Shown: piece after piece, positions 44,309-44,664 of the stretch
Layout of the letters: each line of letters opens with the position of its first letter
Numbering within the stretch: position 1 is the stretch's first letter
Origin: Leptolyngbya sp. Prado105
GTDB taxonomy: Bacteria > Cyanobacteriota > Cyanobacteriia > Leptolyngbyales > Leptolyngbyaceae
Reading direction: 5' to 3'
Assembly (NCBI GenBank): GCA_025454375.1
Contig: JALOOO010000024.1
Span: forward strand, 1-44,664
Length of the DNA stretch: 44,664 bases
Position numbers and translations under genes: made by a program
Notes under the pieces: generated by a model
Told to the model about the DNA's origin: nothing
Database searches by the model: none
The model's input: only the letters and a program-made list of their open reading frames with translations

Positions 44309-44539
44309 TTGAAAGAAACATCAGCAGTGAAATCACAAAATTCAGTTGAAAATGATGAAAAACTTCCTGATTTTGCTGTGTCAAAAGCTGAAATCGATCA
44401 ACAGTTTGCTGAAATCACTGAAATCACACCTGTAAATGAGCAAAATTTTGCTGAAATTACCGAAATCACACCTGTAAATGAACAAAATTTTGCTGAAATT
44501 ACCGAAATCACACCTGTAAACGATCGAGCGTTAAGCTAG
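44309..44539 (+). CDS. Repeat ORF, NFAEITEITPVNEQ x3
   Basis: 76 codons from a TTG at 44309, or GTG at 44327. Three 14-residue copies (42 bp each: 44405-44446, 44447-44488, 44489-44530) end the protein. A frame just upstream (44175-44312) has a similar style (SVNQDAERPVNQAIEFA) but is in another frame, so this may be the tail of a broken repeat protein. Function unknown. Confidence 0.45.
   Translation: MKETSAVKSQNSVENDEKLPDFAVSKAEIDQQFAEITEITPVNEQNFAEITEITPVNEQNFAEITEITPVNDRALS
44405..44530 (+). repeat. 42-bp tandem repeat x3
   Basis: Three near-identical 42-mers; copies 2 and 3 differ only in the last codons. In frame with the ORF above. Confidence 0.9.
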
Positions 44540-44566
44540 ATCGAGACACAATTAGAGTGACAAACG

Positions 44567-44664
44567 CTGATTGACTGACAAAACTCCTGAAAGCCTTCTC
44601 ACTTCGTTGTCATTCCGCCCGCGCGTGAACGGCGGGCTAACAGAAATAACCCCACTCAAGTGGG
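44567..44664. mobile_element. MITE-like element, second copy (cut by window end)
   Basis: The first 98 bp match 44019-44117 closely, including the 16-bp end, with one indel and a few changes. The other end is outside the window. Confidence 0.85.

Noticed and set aside
44405..44530. CRISPR-like array
   Set aside because: Units are contiguous 42-mers that keep a reading frame; they encode a peptide repeat.

Overview
The window reads as ordinary chromosome of a filamentous-type cyanobacterium, most likely in or near the Leptolyngbyaceae; the exact genus is an inference. The evidence is very frequent GCGATCGC-type (HIP1) octamers, a geranylgeranyl reductase gene (chlP), a cyanobacterial-style LexA, a phytochrome with an Rcp1-like response regulator, a DHNA-CoA-type thioesterase, a Uma2-family nuclease and a caspase-fold/TPR protein. 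No rRNA, tRNA, CRISPR array, prophage or complete insertion sequence was seen.

Layout. 1-4.4 kb: 3' part of a caspase-like/TPR membrane protein and two family-4 glycosyltransferases separated by a 0.6-kb gap holding an 18-bp-arm hairpin. 4.4-7.6 kb: a two-gene exported or outer-membrane operon, and an L,D-transpeptidase with an NtcA-like palindrome upstream. 7.6-13.2 kb: housekeeping genes mnmG, lexA, a ClpP-fold membrane protease, rnhA with a C-terminal extension, and a GT2 glycosyltransferase. 13.2-20.8 kb: a GntR/FCD regulator, a GAF-SpoIIE phosphatase, a third GT4 enzyme, the deoC-recO-MFS operon and a small secreted protein. 20.8-24.3 kb: a beta-class DNA methyltransferase, a Uma2 nuclease and chlP. 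24.3-30.0 kb: a light-signalling cluster made of a biliverdin-type phytochrome kinase, a divergent Rcp1-like regulator and a REC-PAS-PAS-PAS-HK-REC hybrid kinase. 30.4-33.8 kb: an NrtA/SsuA/TauA-type ABC importer behind an NtcA-like site. Its binding protein carries a NosL-like C-terminal domain, and its permease gene is broken by an internal deletion plus frameshift. 33.8-38.2 kb: pepF, an allantoinase-like deacetylase overlapping an acyl-carrier-like gene, and a nudix-ridA pair. 38.2-43.3 kb: malQ, an alpha/beta hydrolase, an FNT channel, a thioesterase and map. 43.3 kb to the end: a decaying stretch with a PD-(D/E)XK gene stopped by an in-frame TGA, a 201-bp MITE-like element with 16-bp inverted ends and 11-bp flanking duplications, a 42-bp tandem-repeat ORF, and a second copy of the element running off the window.

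How the genes work together. The clearest functional groups are deoC-recO-MFS (co-transcribed), the phytochrome/Rcp/hybrid kinase set (red/far-red signalling, next to the chlorophyll gene chlP) and the NtcA-linked ABC importer (nitrogen- or sulfur-compound uptake, probably now disabled). The most unusual items are the NosL-like domain on the binding protein, the deleted permease, the MITE-like pair, a structured non-coding stretch at 37.2-37.35 kb, and the TGA-interrupted nuclease gene.
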